From NCBI RefSeq assembly GCF_008704495.1, contig NZ_CP023699.1:2046001-2110000 (forward strand): a DNA stretch of 64,000 bases, given 5' to 3'. This document shows, piece after piece, positions 53,917 to 61,844 of this stretch. The position numbers and the translations under genes were made by a program. A model generated the notes under the pieces. The model was not told the DNA's origin and did no database searches. It saw nothing but the letters and a program-made list of their open reading frames with translations. Each line of letters starts with the position of its first letter. The first letter of the stretch is position 1. The stretch is from Streptomyces kanamyceticus. Its GTDB lineage: Bacteria; Actinomycetota; Actinomycetes; Streptomycetales; Streptomycetaceae.

Positions 53917-54170
53917 GAAGGCCTCCTCGCGCCACTCCACCGGCACCTTCCGCAACTTGCTGCACCATGACGCTCAGCATGCCCTCGGCACCCGGGGGCC
54001 GACTAGAGCCTGGACGTGCACACCGCAGCCGCCGCCCTGCGCAGGTCGGTGGAGGTACTCCTCCACCGCTGAGGTCACGGAGCGGCCGGCCGCGGTGGGG
54101 ACCGCGACCGGCCCGTCGGCACGCCGGGGGACGAAGTGCCGACCGCTTGCGCGTCCCGTTGGGAGTCTAT

Positions 54171-54188
54171 AAACCGACTGCACGGTTT
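54171..54188. promoter_or_regulatory. ARE-like palindrome 1
   Basis: AAACCG-ACTGCA-CGGTTT, with perfect 6-bp arms. The AAACCG/CGGTTT core is that of autoregulatory elements bound by gamma-butyrolactone receptors. It is about 255 bp upstream of the regulator start. Confidence 0.55.
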
Positions 54189-54387
54189 GTAAACTGAAGG
54201 AGCCAGGTTGCCGTAAAGACCGCGCCAGTTACCGTCGCCACCGCATCTTTCGCGGCGATCCACATCCCCCGCGCCCCAAGGCCCGTACAGCCAGCACGTT
54301 CCCGGCACAGGAGTAGTGAAACACAGTCGGGCAGGACAAGTGGAAATCGGACGTCCGGCCCAGAAGGCTCTGACCAGTCCTGGATCA

Positions 54388-54407
54388 CAAACCGCCGTTC
54401 TGGTTTG
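54388..54407 (+). promoter_or_regulatory. ARE-like palindrome 2, at the regulator promoter
   Basis: CAAACC-GCCGTTCT-GGTTTG, with perfect 6-bp arms, 37 bp upstream of the regulator GTG. It probably overlaps the promoter and mediates autorepression. Confidence 0.6.
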
Positions 54408-54444
54408 ATACTTGCTCCAAGGAGTCTGGCCAGGAAGGGGCAGT

Positions 54445-55467
54445 GTGGCCAAGCAAGCCCGGGCGATACGGACGCGTCGCGCGATCCTGGAAGCGGCGGC
54501 GAGGGTCTTCGACGAGCACGACTACCAAGCGGCCACCATCACCGAGATCCTCAGGACCGCGGGGGTGACCAAGGGGGCCCTCTACTTCCACTTCCAGTCC
54601 AAGGAGGACCTGGCCCTCGGCGTACTGACCGAGCAGACCGGGCGCCTGGCGGTGCCGCCGCGCACCTGCCGCGCACAGGAACTCGTCGATGTCGTACTGC
54701 TGCACGGCTATCGGTTACAGAGCGACCCGATGGTCCGGGCCGGAGTGCGCCTCTCCCTGCACGAGGTGGGCCATCGGCCCGACGGACGGAGTCCGTTCGA
54801 CCCCTGGGTGGACATCGTCCGCGAGCTCCTCGAGACCGCCAAGGACCAGGGCGAGCTCCTGTCGCACGTCGACACCGCGGCGAGCGCCGAGGTCGTCGTG
54901 GGCGGCTTCGCCGGTGTGCAGTCCATGTCCGAGACGGCCAGCAGGTACCGGGACCTGGACCGCAGGGCCGCCGCCCTCATGCGGCACCTGCTGCCCAGCA
55001 TCGTGATCCCCTCGGTACTCGCCTCACTCGACCTCGCCGAGGACCGGGGGGCGCGGGTGTTCGCCGAATTGCCTGGTGCGGCAGCGGGTCTTACGGCGGC
55101 GGGTCTTACGGCGGCAGATCTCGCGGTGGCAGATCTTGCGGTGGCAGGTCCCGCCGCGCCCGATCCCGCCGAAGCCTGTCCCGCGACGCCCGGTCTGGCC
55201 GCGCCCGGTCCAGCAGCGCCCAGTCCCGTCGCACCCAGCCCCGCCGCGGCCGATCCCGCCGCGCCCGATCCCGCCGCGGCCGGTCCCGCGACGCCCAGTC
55301 CCGTCGCACCCAGCCCCGTCGCACCCAGCCCCGCCGCACCCAGCCCCGCCGCGCCCGATCCCGCCGAAGCCTGTCCCGCGACGCCCAGTCCAGCCGCGCC
55401 CAGCCCCGCCGCACCCAGCCCCGCCGCGCCCGATCCCGCCGCGCCCAGCAACGCTCCGGTCCCCTGA
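54445..55467 (+). CDS. Gamma-butyrolactone-receptor-type TetR regulator with repetitive tail
   Basis: A 340-aa protein. Residues 1-65 are the ArpA/ScbR-type HTH (MAKQARAIRTRRAILEAAAR, AATITEILRTAGVTKGALYFHFQSKEDLA). The ligand domain runs to about residue 210 and keeps Trp121 (FDPWVDIVREL), the residue that contacts the lactone in CprB-type receptors. Residues about 211-340 are an unusual tail of Ala/Pro/Asp/Ser repeats (APSPAAPDPAAPSP) not found in typical about 215-220-aa homologues. The GTG at 54445 follows GGAAGGGG. It is either a true butyrolactone receptor or a pseudo-receptor; ARE-like sites upstream support autoregulation. No afsA-type synthase gene is in the window. Confidence 0.8.
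   Translation: MAKQARAIRTRRAILEAAARVFDEHDYQAATITEILRTAGVTKGALYFHFQSKEDLALGVLTEQTGRLAVPPRTCRAQELVDVVLLHGYRLQSDPMVRAGVRLSLHEVGHRPDGRSPFDPWVDIVRELLETAKDQGELLSHVDTAASAEVVVGGFAGVQSMSETASRYRDLDRRAAALMRHLLPSIVIPSVLASLDLAEDRGARVFAELPGAAAGLTAAGLTAADLAVADLAVAGPAAPDPAEACPATPGLAAPGPAAPSPVAPSPAAADPAAPDPAAAGPATPSPVAPSPVAPSPAAPSPAAPDPAEACPATPSPAAPSPAAPSPAAPDPAAPSNAPVP
55142..55454 (+). repeat. Imperfect 15-bp tandem repeats coding the regulator tail
   Basis: Units such as CCCAGCCCCGCCGCA and CCCGATCCCGCCGCG recur about 20 times. A longer block (GATCCCGCCGAAGCCTGTCC) occurs at about 55159 and again at about 55360. The frame stays open throughout and encodes PSPAA/PDPAA units. Confidence 0.8.
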
Positions 55468-55515
55468 CGCGGCTCACACCCGCCCGGTAGCGGAAACCGG
55501 TTCACGCGAGCTCGT

Positions 55516-55872
55516 TCACACGAGCCCGCTCACGGTCACCGTCACCGTCATCGTCTCCGCGATCCCCCCGGTCTCCCGCGCCACCGCCTCCGTCACACCC
55601 GCGCGGATCTCCCGGGTCACGTCCAGGGCCCGGTGGTCCCTGCGCACCACCACCTGCACCTCGGCGTGCCAGTGCCCGGTGCTCCTGTCGCGCCAGACGC
55701 GCACGCCCGCCGAGCGCCCCGTCGGCAACAGCGGCGCGGAGCGCAGGAGTTCCGCGAGACCGGGCTTGAGGAAGGCGACGCCCGGGGTGCGCAGGACCGT
55801 GTCCCTGACCGCGTCCTGGACCGTGTCCCGGACCGCGTCGGTCTTCGCGCGGGCAGCATCTCTCTCCGTCAC
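55516..55872 (-). CDS. Asp23/Gls24-related small protein
   Basis: A 118-aa soluble protein: VTERDAARAKTDAVRDTVQDAVRDTVLRTPG, then GVRVWRDRSTGHWHAEVQVVVRRDHRALDVTREIRAGVTEAVAR and a C-terminal beta strand MTVTVTVSGLV. This alternating helix-strand layout is the Asp23/Gls24 fold used in envelope-stress proteins. The N-terminal heptads (DTVQDAVRDTVLRT) repeat. GTG 55872 overlaps the upstream stop by 4 bp (GTGA), so it is translated with the anti-sigma-Asp23 fusion. Confidence 0.75.
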   Translation of the reverse strand: MTERDAARAKTDAVRDTVQDAVRDTVLRTPGVAFLKPGLAELLRSAPLLPTGRSAGVRVWRDRSTGHWHAEVQVVVRRDHRALDVTREIRAGVTEAVARETGGIAETMTVTVTVSGLV

Positions 55873-56561
55873 CGCCGCTCCCCTTCCACTCCGTCGCCCA
55901 CGCCGCCGTCTTCCGCGCCGTCGTCGTCGATGATGTCGGCGATCCGTACGTCGATCTCCGTCACCCGCATTCCCAGGTCGGTGTCCGCCGCCGCGAGCAC
56001 TCTGTGCCGGGCCCGGTCCGCGACGTCCCGCAGGTTCCACGAGAGGGCGACCTGGATCTCGACCCGCACCCTGACAGGACCCCGGGGCAGCCGCCCCGAC
56101 GGCACCACGGGCGCGGGACGTCCCCGATCCGCTCCCAGGGGCGCGATGTCGATGCGGCAGCTGCCCGCCCGTACGCCGGGCAGCGTCTCCACCGCCGCCC
56201 GGATCGTCCTGGCGGCGGCCGCCTCCACGATCCACGCGTCCTCGTCCTCGTCGCCCAGCGGCAGCGTACGGCCGGGCCGCAGCTCCAGACGTACGACGTC
56301 CATGATCCGTCCCGCGAGCGTCGCGGCCTGCGACGCCTGCTCCGGCGGTTCCGCCACGCGTGCCTGGGCCACGACTCCTTCCAGGGCGCGCAGGGCGGCG
56401 ACGGCATCGGTGCAGTACGGGCAGTCGTCGACGTGCGGATCCCGTTCCCCCGCCTCCCACCGCTCCCACACCTGCGCGAGCTCACGCCCGCACGGCAGCG
56501 CCTCTTCGTCCGCGACCGTCCGGGGCTCGTCGTCCATGGCCCCGCGGCCCTCCTCGTTCAT
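55869..56561 (-). CDS. Anti-sigma-like zinc motif fused to an Asp23/Gls24 domain
   Basis: A 230-aa protein with two parts. Residues about 20-55 carry CGRELAQVWERWEAGERDPH and HVDDCPYC, which gives Cys24, His43, Cys47 and Cys50: the HxxxCxxC core of zinc-binding anti-sigma (ZAS) domains. Residues about 80-210 are an Asp23/Gls24-like domain (IMDVVRLELRPGRTLPL, RVRVEIQVALSWNLRDVADRARHRVLAAAD, RVTEIDVRIADI). ATG 56561 overlaps the ECF sigma stop by 4 bp, and 56567 is an alternative. Coupling to an ECF sigma gene strongly suggests that the N-terminal part is its anti-sigma factor and that the Asp23 part senses or tethers it at the envelope. Confidence 0.7.
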   Translation of the reverse strand: MNEEGRGAMDDEPRTVADEEALPCGRELAQVWERWEAGERDPHVDDCPYCTDAVAALRALEGVVAQARVAEPPEQASQAATLAGRIMDVVRLELRPGRTLPLGDEDEDAWIVEAAAARTIRAAVETLPGVRAGSCRIDIAPLGADRGRPAPVVPSGRLPRGPVRVRVEIQVALSWNLRDVADRARHRVLAAADTDLGMRVTEIDVRIADIIDDDGAEDGGVGDGVEGERR

Positions 56562-57217
56562 CGCCATGCGGCCATCGCCTCCGTCAGATAGCGCCGCGCC
56601 CGGAAGACACGGCCGCGAACCGCCTCCGGGCTGATGCCGACCGTCTCGGCAATGGACTCGTAGGACACGCCGTCCAGTTCGCGCAGCACCCAGCACACGC
56701 GCTGCTCCGCGGAGAGGCCCTCCATGGCCCGTGACAGGTCCGCCACGGCGGCGTGTGCCTCCGCCGCACGCGAGGGTGACACCTGGTGGTCGGGCGCCGG
56801 TGGTTCGGGCACGGCGTCGAGGCCCAGTTCGGAGCGGCGCGACCGCAGCACGTTGAGGCACCTGTTGGTGACGATCCGGTGGATCCAGGTGCCGAACCTG
56901 GCGTCGCCACGGAACTCCGGCAGCTTCCGCCAGGCGCTCACGAACGACTCCTGCACGGCGTCCTCGGCCTCGGCCCTGCTGCCCAGGAGCCGGGTGGCCA
57001 GTCGCAGCAGGGCGGGCGCGTGGTGGTGCACCAGGGTCTCGAACGCCTCCTCGTCACCCTCCGCCGCCCTGACCGTCAACAGGTCCTGCTCACGCCGCAG
57101 GGCCGCGTCCGACCGCGCGTACGACTTCACGTCCGCATCCGCGTACGTATCCGAGTCCGTATCCGCGTACGTCTCCGCGTCCGACTTCCCCAGTGCTCTG
57201 CCCCGGTCCCGCGGCAC
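56558..57217 (-). CDS. ECF-type RNA polymerase sigma factor
   Basis: A 219-aa sigma factor. A degenerate N-terminal extension (about 1-40, with YADTD and YADAD repeats) precedes sigma-2 (AFETLVHHHAPALLRLATRLLGSRAEAEDAVQESFVSAWRK, FGTWIHRIVTNRCLNVLR) and sigma-4 (LSAEQRVCWVLRELDGVSYESIAETVGISPEAVRGRVFRARRYL). GTG 57217 has a GAGGAG site. It leads a three-gene minus-strand operon with its probable anti-sigma-Asp23 partner, and it faces a plus-strand Asp23 operon. Confidence 0.9.
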   Translation of the reverse strand: MPRDRGRALGKSDAETYADTDSDTYADADVKSYARSDAALRREQDLLTVRAAEGDEEAFETLVHHHAPALLRLATRLLGSRAEAEDAVQESFVSAWRKLPEFRGDARFGTWIHRIVTNRCLNVLRSRRSELGLDAVPEPPAPDHQVSPSRAAEAHAAVADLSRAMEGLSAEQRVCWVLRELDGVSYESIAETVGISPEAVRGRVFRARRYLTEAMAAWR

Positions 57218-57263
57218 ACGCGGCTCCTCTCATTTCGACCGTGCTCGTACGACACATCGGGAG

Positions 57264-57284
57264 CGCGCCGCGTTACGCGGCGCG
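57264..57284. promoter_or_regulatory. 9-bp-arm palindrome in the divergent stress promoter region
   Basis: CGCGCCGCG-TTA-CGCGGCGCG, with perfect arms and a 3-bp centre, lies between the sigma gene and the divergent Asp23 gene. It could be a regulator site or an RNA hairpin; the sequence does not decide. Confidence 0.5.
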
Positions 57285-57401
57285 GGCACACTACACGCGA
57301 GAAGAAGAAATCCGACGCAGGCGCGTAACGGATGACCGGCGGCCGGGTCAGAACCGGAGAAGGACCACGCACGGAACCGAACCTGACGAGGAGAAGACAC
57401 C

Positions 57402-57923
57402 ATGGCGACACAGGACCTCACCACCAAGGCGGCGACGTCCGCGGGCGACGCGAAGAGCCTGAGCGGCACCGTCCAGAAGAGCGTCACGGGTTCCACCACC
57501 GTCACCGGCGGTACCGGTGTCGACGAACCGGCCGCCACGCGCGGCAAGACCTCCATCGCCGACGTCGTGGTGGTGAAGATCGCGGGCATGGCCGCGCGCG
57601 AGATCCCCGGCGTGTACGACATGGGAGGCGGCCTGTCCCGCACGCTCGGCGCCGTGCGCGACCGCGTGCCCGGCGGGCGGCCCAACGTGGGGCGCGGCGT
57701 GAAGGTCGAGGTGGGCGAGCGCCAGACGGCGATCGACCTGGACATCGTGGTCGAGTACGGCGTGCCCATCACGGACGTGGCGCACGACGTGCGCGAGAAC
57801 GTCATCGCGGCGGTGGAGCGCATCACCGGCCTGGAGGTCGTCGAGGTCAACGTGGCGATCAACGACGTACGCCTGCCCGATGACGACGAGGGGGACTCCT
57901 CGGGCGAGACCCGCGTGGAGTAG
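57402..57923 (+). CDS. Asp23/Gls24 envelope stress protein
   Basis: A 173-aa canonical Asp23/Gls24 protein. After a flexible Thr/Ser-rich N-terminal 45 residues it has KTSIADVVVVKIAGMAAREIPGVYDMGG, KVEVGERQTAIDLDIVVEYGVPITDVAHDVRENVIAAVERITGLEVVEVNVAINDVRL. The family associates with the inner face of the membrane through AmaP-type anchors and is induced by envelope or alkaline stress. ATG 57402 follows GAGGAGA. It leads the plus-strand operon with the small membrane protein and the AmaP-like genes. Confidence 0.9.
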   Translation: MATQDLTTKAATSAGDAKSLSGTVQKSVTGSTTVTGGTGVDEPAATRGKTSIADVVVVKIAGMAAREIPGVYDMGGGLSRTLGAVRDRVPGGRPNVGRGVKVEVGERQTAIDLDIVVEYGVPITDVAHDVRENVIAAVERITGLEVVEVNVAINDVRLPDDDEGDSSGETRVE

Positions 57924-57998
57924 CACGGCAACGCCCCTCCGTTCCCGCCCCTCTTCCCCCCTTCCCCCTTCCCCCTTCCTATGCAGCTGAGGTGAGTG

Positions 57999-58184
57999 GT
58001 GAGCACAGCTCTGGTGGGCCTGATGGCCGGTATGGCGCTCGGATTCGCCGGATGGTTCGGCGGTTTCGGCGCGTTCCTCCTGGTGGCCGCGCTCGGCGCG
58101 GTCGGCTTCGTCATCGGTCGGCTGATCGACGACGGTACGGACGTCCGGGAGTTCCTCGGCGGCCGTGACCGGGGGCGGCGATGA
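57999..58184 (+). CDS. Small DUF2273-type membrane protein
   Basis: A 61-aa protein with two hydrophobic segments (ALVGLMAGMALGFAGWFGGF and FGAFLLVAALGAVGFVIGRL) and a charged tail (DDGTDVREFLGGRDRGRR). DUF2273-type proteins of this size sit next to Asp23 and AmaP genes in Gram-positive stress operons. GTG 57999 is preferred to 57996 by distance from the GAGG site. The stop overlaps the next start by 4 bp (ATGA). Confidence 0.8.
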   Translation: MSTALVGLMAGMALGFAGWFGGFGAFLLVAALGAVGFVIGRLIDDGTDVREFLGGRDRGRR

Positions 58185-59155
58185 GTACGCCGGGCATGCC
58201 GCCCGAGCCCCGTACCCGGCCCGATGAACGCGGTTCGACGACCGTCGCGAACCGGGCGGTGCGGCGGATCGCGGAGCGCGCCGCGACGGAGGTACGGACG
58301 GCGGGCCCGGTCCTGGTGTCGGGCGCTTCGGCGTCCGTCCGGGGCCGCCGGGCCCGGGTCGCCCTGAACGTCACGCTGCCCTACCCCGGTCCGCTGGACG
58401 AGGCGGGCGAGCGGGTGCGCTCCCACGTCGTGGACCGCACCGCGCGGCTCACCGGCCTCGCGGTGCCGTCGGCCCGCATCCACGTACACGCCCTGTCGCG
58501 GCAGGACGGCACGGAAGCGGCGGGGAGCGCGCGGGCGGTGGCGGCGGAGACGGGCCCGGACCCGGCGCGCACCGCGCGGCGTCCGTGGTCCGAACGCCGC
58601 CTGCCCATGGGCCTGTTCACCCTCACCGCGGCGGCCGCCTGCGGAGTACTGCTGTACGAGGTGGTCTCCGTGCACGCGGCCGGGCGCGCTCCCGCGCGGT
58701 GGCGGGTGGACCTGCTGGACTGGCTGTCCGCGCACGGCCCCGGCGTCACCGCCGTCGATCTCGCCGCGGCGGCAGGCGTGTTCGCCCTCGGCGTGTGGCT
58801 GCTGATCCTGGCGGTGACACCGGGCAAGCGGCGCCGCATCCCCTTGGCGACGCCCGCCCCCGGCGTGCACGCCACGCTCGAACGCGCCGCGGCGGCCGCC
58901 TTGTTGAGGGACGCGGTGCGCGACGTTCCGGGCATCACACGGGTGCGGGTCCGCATGGGACGCCGCGGCGCCCGGGTGCGCACGAGGCTGGGATTCGGGG
59001 ACCAGGACGCCGCCCGCGAGGCGGTGCGGCAGGCCGCGCTGGCCGCGACGGACGGCTTCGGCCTCGCCCGGCCGCTCAAGCTGCGCGTGCGGGTCCGCAC
59101 CGAACCGACATGGCGCGCCCCGACGGCGCACGAGACAAGCGGGAGCACCCGGTGA
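58181..59155 (+). CDS. Asp23-like protein with membrane segments (DUF6286-type)
   Basis: A 324-aa protein. The N-terminal half is Asp23-like (RRIAERAATEVRTAGPVLVSGAS, RARVALNVTLPYPGPLDEAGERVRSHV, RIHVHAL). Two membrane segments follow (LFTLTAAAACGVLLYEVVSV at about 145-164 and VDLAAAAGVFALGVWLLILAV at about 190-211). The C-terminal domain is again an AmaP/Asp23-like alpha-beta module (LRDAVRDVPGITRVRVRMGRRGARVRTRLGF). It probably anchors Asp23 proteins at the membrane. Coupled to both neighbours by 4-bp overlaps. Confidence 0.75.
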   Translation: MSTPGMPPEPRTRPDERGSTTVANRAVRRIAERAATEVRTAGPVLVSGASASVRGRRARVALNVTLPYPGPLDEAGERVRSHVVDRTARLTGLAVPSARIHVHALSRQDGTEAAGSARAVAAETGPDPARTARRPWSERRLPMGLFTLTAAAACGVLLYEVVSVHAAGRAPARWRVDLLDWLSAHGPGVTAVDLAAAAGVFALGVWLLILAVTPGKRRRIPLATPAPGVHATLERAAAAALLRDAVRDVPGITRVRVRMGRRGARVRTRLGFGDQDAAREAVRQAALAATDGFGLARPLKLRVRVRTEPTWRAPTAHETSGSTR

Positions 59156-59739
59156 CGAGCGGAATCCGTGGCGGCGCCAACCGGACGGTACTGGCCTGCG
59201 CGGCGGCGGTCCTCCTGGGCGCGGGGGTCACCCTGGCCTCGGCGACCGACCCCGTACGGGACCGGCTCCCCGCCGGGTGGCCGCACCTGGGCGATGACCG
59301 GGCGTGGCTCGACGCGAGCGCCCTGGAGCGCTGGCGCGACCACACGTGGTGGCCCGCCGCCGTGATCGCGGTCCTGTCCGTCGTCTTCCTGCTGCTCGTG
59401 TACGGGACGGTCGCGCAGGTCCGCGCGGGGCGGCTGCGCGCGCTGCCCCTCGGCCGTGGCGATGTCACGCTGGCGGGGCCCGCCCTCGGCGCCGCGCTGG
59501 CCGACCGGGCCAGGACGATCGACGGTGTGCGCCGGGCCCATGTCCAAGTCCTCGGCCGTCCGCACCGGCTGCGCGCCTCCATCACCCTCGTCCTGGACCC
59601 GGACGCCTCACCGTCGGCGGTGCTGCGCACGCTGTCCGGGGACGCCGTCGCGGAGGCGCGGGCGGCAGCGGCTCCGCGCGAACTGGCGGCGGACGTCCGC
59701 ATCAGGGTCCGGCAGCATCGGGCGGGGCGGGTGCACTGA
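59152..59739 (+). CDS. Alkaline-shock membrane anchor (AmaP)-type protein
   Basis: A 195-aa protein with two membrane segments (NRTVLACAAAVLLGAGVTLA and WPAAVIAVLSVVFLLLVYGTVA) separated by a loop with GWPHLGDDRAWLDASALERW, and a cytoplasmic alpha-beta domain (GPALGAALADRARTIDGVRRAHVQVLG, RLRASITLVLDPDASPSAVL). Topology and place in the operon fit AmaP, the membrane anchor of Asp23. GTG 59152 overlaps the previous stop by 4 bp. Last gene of the plus-strand stress operon. Confidence 0.8.
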   Translation: MTSGIRGGANRTVLACAAAVLLGAGVTLASATDPVRDRLPAGWPHLGDDRAWLDASALERWRDHTWWPAAVIAVLSVVFLLLVYGTVAQVRAGRLRALPLGRGDVTLAGPALGAALADRARTIDGVRRAHVQVLGRPHRLRASITLVLDPDASPSAVLRTLSGDAVAEARAAAAPRELAADVRIRVRQHRAGRVH

Positions 59740-59775
59740 GCCGCGCCGCCGCGCCGCCGCGCACCGCACCGCCGC

Positions 59776-60597
59776 TCACCCGCTCTCGCGCGGCGGCCGG
59801 GGAAAGAACCCGCTGGTGCGCCGCACGTACTCGGCATAGCCGGGCCGCTGTGCCATGTGCCGTTCGAGGAGCGCCTTTCCGCTGCCGAGGGTGAGCAGCA
59901 GACTCATCGTCACGGGGCCCACGACCGTGGCGGCCGCCGCGGCGGGAGCGTCGCACACCAGCAGGAACAGTCCCCACCAGACACAGAAGTCGCCGAAGTA
60001 GTTCGGGTGCCGGGTCCAGGACCACAGGCCTCTGTCCATGATCCGGCCGCGCCGGGCCGGGTCGGCCTTGAACCGGGCGAGTTGGTGGTCGCCGACCGCT
60101 TCGAAGACGAGGCCGGTCAGCCACAGCGCGGTTCCGGCGACGGCTACGGGCCCCATCGGCCCGGTCACGTACCCGGCCGCCTGCACCGGCAGCGACACCA
60201 GCCACACGAGCGCGGCCTGCAGCAGATAGACCATGCGGAAGGCGTACGCGGCCCTGCTGTCCGGCGCCTTGGCCAGCATCCGCTCGTAGCGCGGGTCCTC
60301 GCCGTGCCCCCGGCCGCGCCAGGCGATGTGCGCGGCGAGGCGCAGCCCCCAGATCGCGGTCAGCGCGGTGACGAGCAGCCGCCGTCCGGGGTCCCCGTGC
60401 CCCGCGGACATGACGCAGGACGCCACGGCGACGGCGGTGAAGGCGACTCCCCAGGCGACGTCGACGACCCGGTGCTTCCCGGTGCGCAGCCCTACGGCGA
60501 AGGCGGCGAGCAGCACCGCGAGAGCGGCGCCCGCCGCGACGGCGAGGTTGGCCCCGAAGGCACTCCAGGCGAACGCACCCCAGGCGAACCCGTTCAT
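59776..60597 (-). CDS. DUF1295 membrane protein (steroid-reductase-like)
   Basis: A 273-aa polytopic protein with about 6-7 membrane segments and the DUF1295 signature near the C-terminus: RGRIMDRGLWSWTRHPNYFGDFCVWWG, then GSGKALLERHMAQRPGYAEYVRRTSGFFP. This NADPH-dependent fold is shared with sterol/5-alpha reductases and isoprenylcysteine methyltransferases. Last gene of the four-gene lipid operon; the ATG overlaps the methyltransferase stop by 4 bp. A role in reducing a modified acyl chain is likely but not shown. Confidence 0.85.
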   Translation of the reverse strand: MNGFAWGAFAWSAFGANLAVAAGAALAVLLAAFAVGLRTGKHRVVDVAWGVAFTAVAVASCVMSAGHGDPGRRLLVTALTAIWGLRLAAHIAWRGRGHGEDPRYERMLAKAPDSRAAYAFRMVYLLQAALVWLVSLPVQAAGYVTGPMGPVAVAGTALWLTGLVFEAVGDHQLARFKADPARRGRIMDRGLWSWTRHPNYFGDFCVWWGLFLLVCDAPAAAAATVVGPVTMSLLLTLGSGKALLERHMAQRPGYAEYVRRTSGFFPRPPRESG

Positions 60598-61844
60598 GAC
60601 GGTCCTCCGGACAACTGGATCTGCTGGACGTCGAGATATCCCGAGCGGAAGCCCGCCTCGGAGTAGGCGAGGTAGAAGGTCCACATCCGCCGGAAGGTGG
60701 CGTCGAACCCCAACTCATCCACGTATGCGGCCTGTTGGGCGAAGCGCTCGCGCCAAAGGCGCAGGGTCTCGGCATAGTGCGACCCGTACCCCTCGCGGGC
60801 CGTGACGCGCAGCGACGTGTGCGCGGCCGCCGTCTCCTCGATGGCCCGCAGGGAGGGGATCAGGCCGCCGGGGAAGATGTACTTCTGGATCCAGGTGTGG
60901 GTGTCGGCCGAGGCGCGCATGCGGTCGTGCGGCATGGTGATGGCCTGCAGCGCGACCCGCCCGCCCGGCGCGAGCAGGGTTTCCAGGGCGCGGAAGTAGG
61001 CGGGCCAGTACTCCGCGCCGACGGCTTCGATCATCTCGACGCTGACGACGGCGTCGTAACGTCCGGTGACCTGCCGGTAGTCGCACAGCTCGACCCGCAC
61101 GCGGTCCGCGAACCCGGCCGCCCTGACGCGCTCACGGGCCAGCTCCCGCTGCTCGGCGGAGAGCGTGACCGAGTGGACGACGGCGCCGCGCGCCGCCGCC
61201 CGGATCGCCAGCTCGCCCCAGCCGGTGCCGATTTCGAGCACCTTGCTGCCCTCGGTCACGCCGCACAGGTCGAGCAGCCGGTCGATCTTGCGGCGCTGGG
61301 CGGCGGGCAGCTCCCGCCAGCTGCCCCGCGACCGGTCGAAGACCGCCGACGAATAGCTGAGCGTCTCGTCGAGGAAGAGCGCGAAGAGGTCGTTGGACAG
61401 GTCGTAGTGGCGGTGGACGTTGGCCCGCGCGCCGGTCAGGGTGTTGCGCTGGGCGTCGGGCTGCCGGGGCGCCCACAGCCCGCGCAGCCGCTGCAGCGGG
61501 GCGGGCACCAGGGTGGCGGCGTGCCGGGCGAGCACGCCGAGTACGCCCACGAGGTCGTCGGCGTCCCACTCCTCCGCCAGATAGGACTCGCCGAAGCCGA
61601 TGAGCCCGCCGACCGCGATCCGCCGCAGGAACGCGTCGGGCGCGCGGACCACCAGCAACGGGCCGCGCGCACCGAACTCCTCGGCGTCCCCGAGGCGCAC
61701 CCGCAGCGGAAGACGGCGCAGCGCGCGCAGCACGATCGCGCGGGCGATCGCCTGCCGCACCGGCGAACAGCGCGGCACCGCCGCCACGTCGGGCCACCGG
61801 TCGGCGTCGATGCCACCGTCGGGTTCGAAGACGTGCGTGGTCAC
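60594..61844 (-). CDS. Cyclopropane-fatty-acid-synthase-like SAM methyltransferase
   Basis: A 416-aa enzyme of the CFA/mycolic acid methyltransferase family. A CFAS N-terminal domain (LPLRVRLGDAEEFGARGPLLVVRAPDAFLRRIAVGGLIGFGESYLAEEWD) precedes NVHRHYDLSNDLFALFLDETLSYSSAVFD and the SAM-binding motif VLEIGTGWGELAIRAAARG. SVEMIEAVGAEYWPAYFRALE and HTWIQKYIFPGGLIPSL complete the active site. It transfers a methyl or methylene group to unsaturated phospholipid acyl chains. GTG 61844 overlaps the DUF1365 stop by 4 bp. Its coupling to DUF1365 and FAD genes suggests a product other than plain cyclopropane. Confidence 0.88.
   Translation of the reverse strand: MTTHVFEPDGGIDADRWPDVAAVPRCSPVRQAIARAIVLRALRRLPLRVRLGDAEEFGARGPLLVVRAPDAFLRRIAVGGLIGFGESYLAEEWDADDLVGVLGVLARHAATLVPAPLQRLRGLWAPRQPDAQRNTLTGARANVHRHYDLSNDLFALFLDETLSYSSAVFDRSRGSWRELPAAQRRKIDRLLDLCGVTEGSKVLEIGTGWGELAIRAAARGAVVHSVTLSAEQRELARERVRAAGFADRVRVELCDYRQVTGRYDAVVSVEMIEAVGAEYWPAYFRALETLLAPGGRVALQAITMPHDRMRASADTHTWIQKYIFPGGLIPSLRAIEETAAAHTSLRVTAREGYGSHYAETLRLWRERFAQQAAYVDELGFDATFRRMWTFYLAYSEAGFRSGYLDVQQIQLSGGPS

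Larger units (their letters stand above)
53917..54444. other. 528-bp intergenic region with two ARE-like sites, no supported gene
   Basis: Lies between the divergent acyl-CoA synthetase and butyrolactone-receptor-type genes. It carries two AAACC/GGTTT palindromes (annotated separately). A minus-strand frame of about 70 codons overlaps the first palindrome but has no family signal. No RNA gene was recognised. Confidence 0.6.

Noticed and set aside
53974..54183. Small minus-strand frame upstream of the butyrolactone-receptor-type gene
   Set aside because: Its start lies inside the ARE-like palindrome and no similarity or ribosome site supports it.
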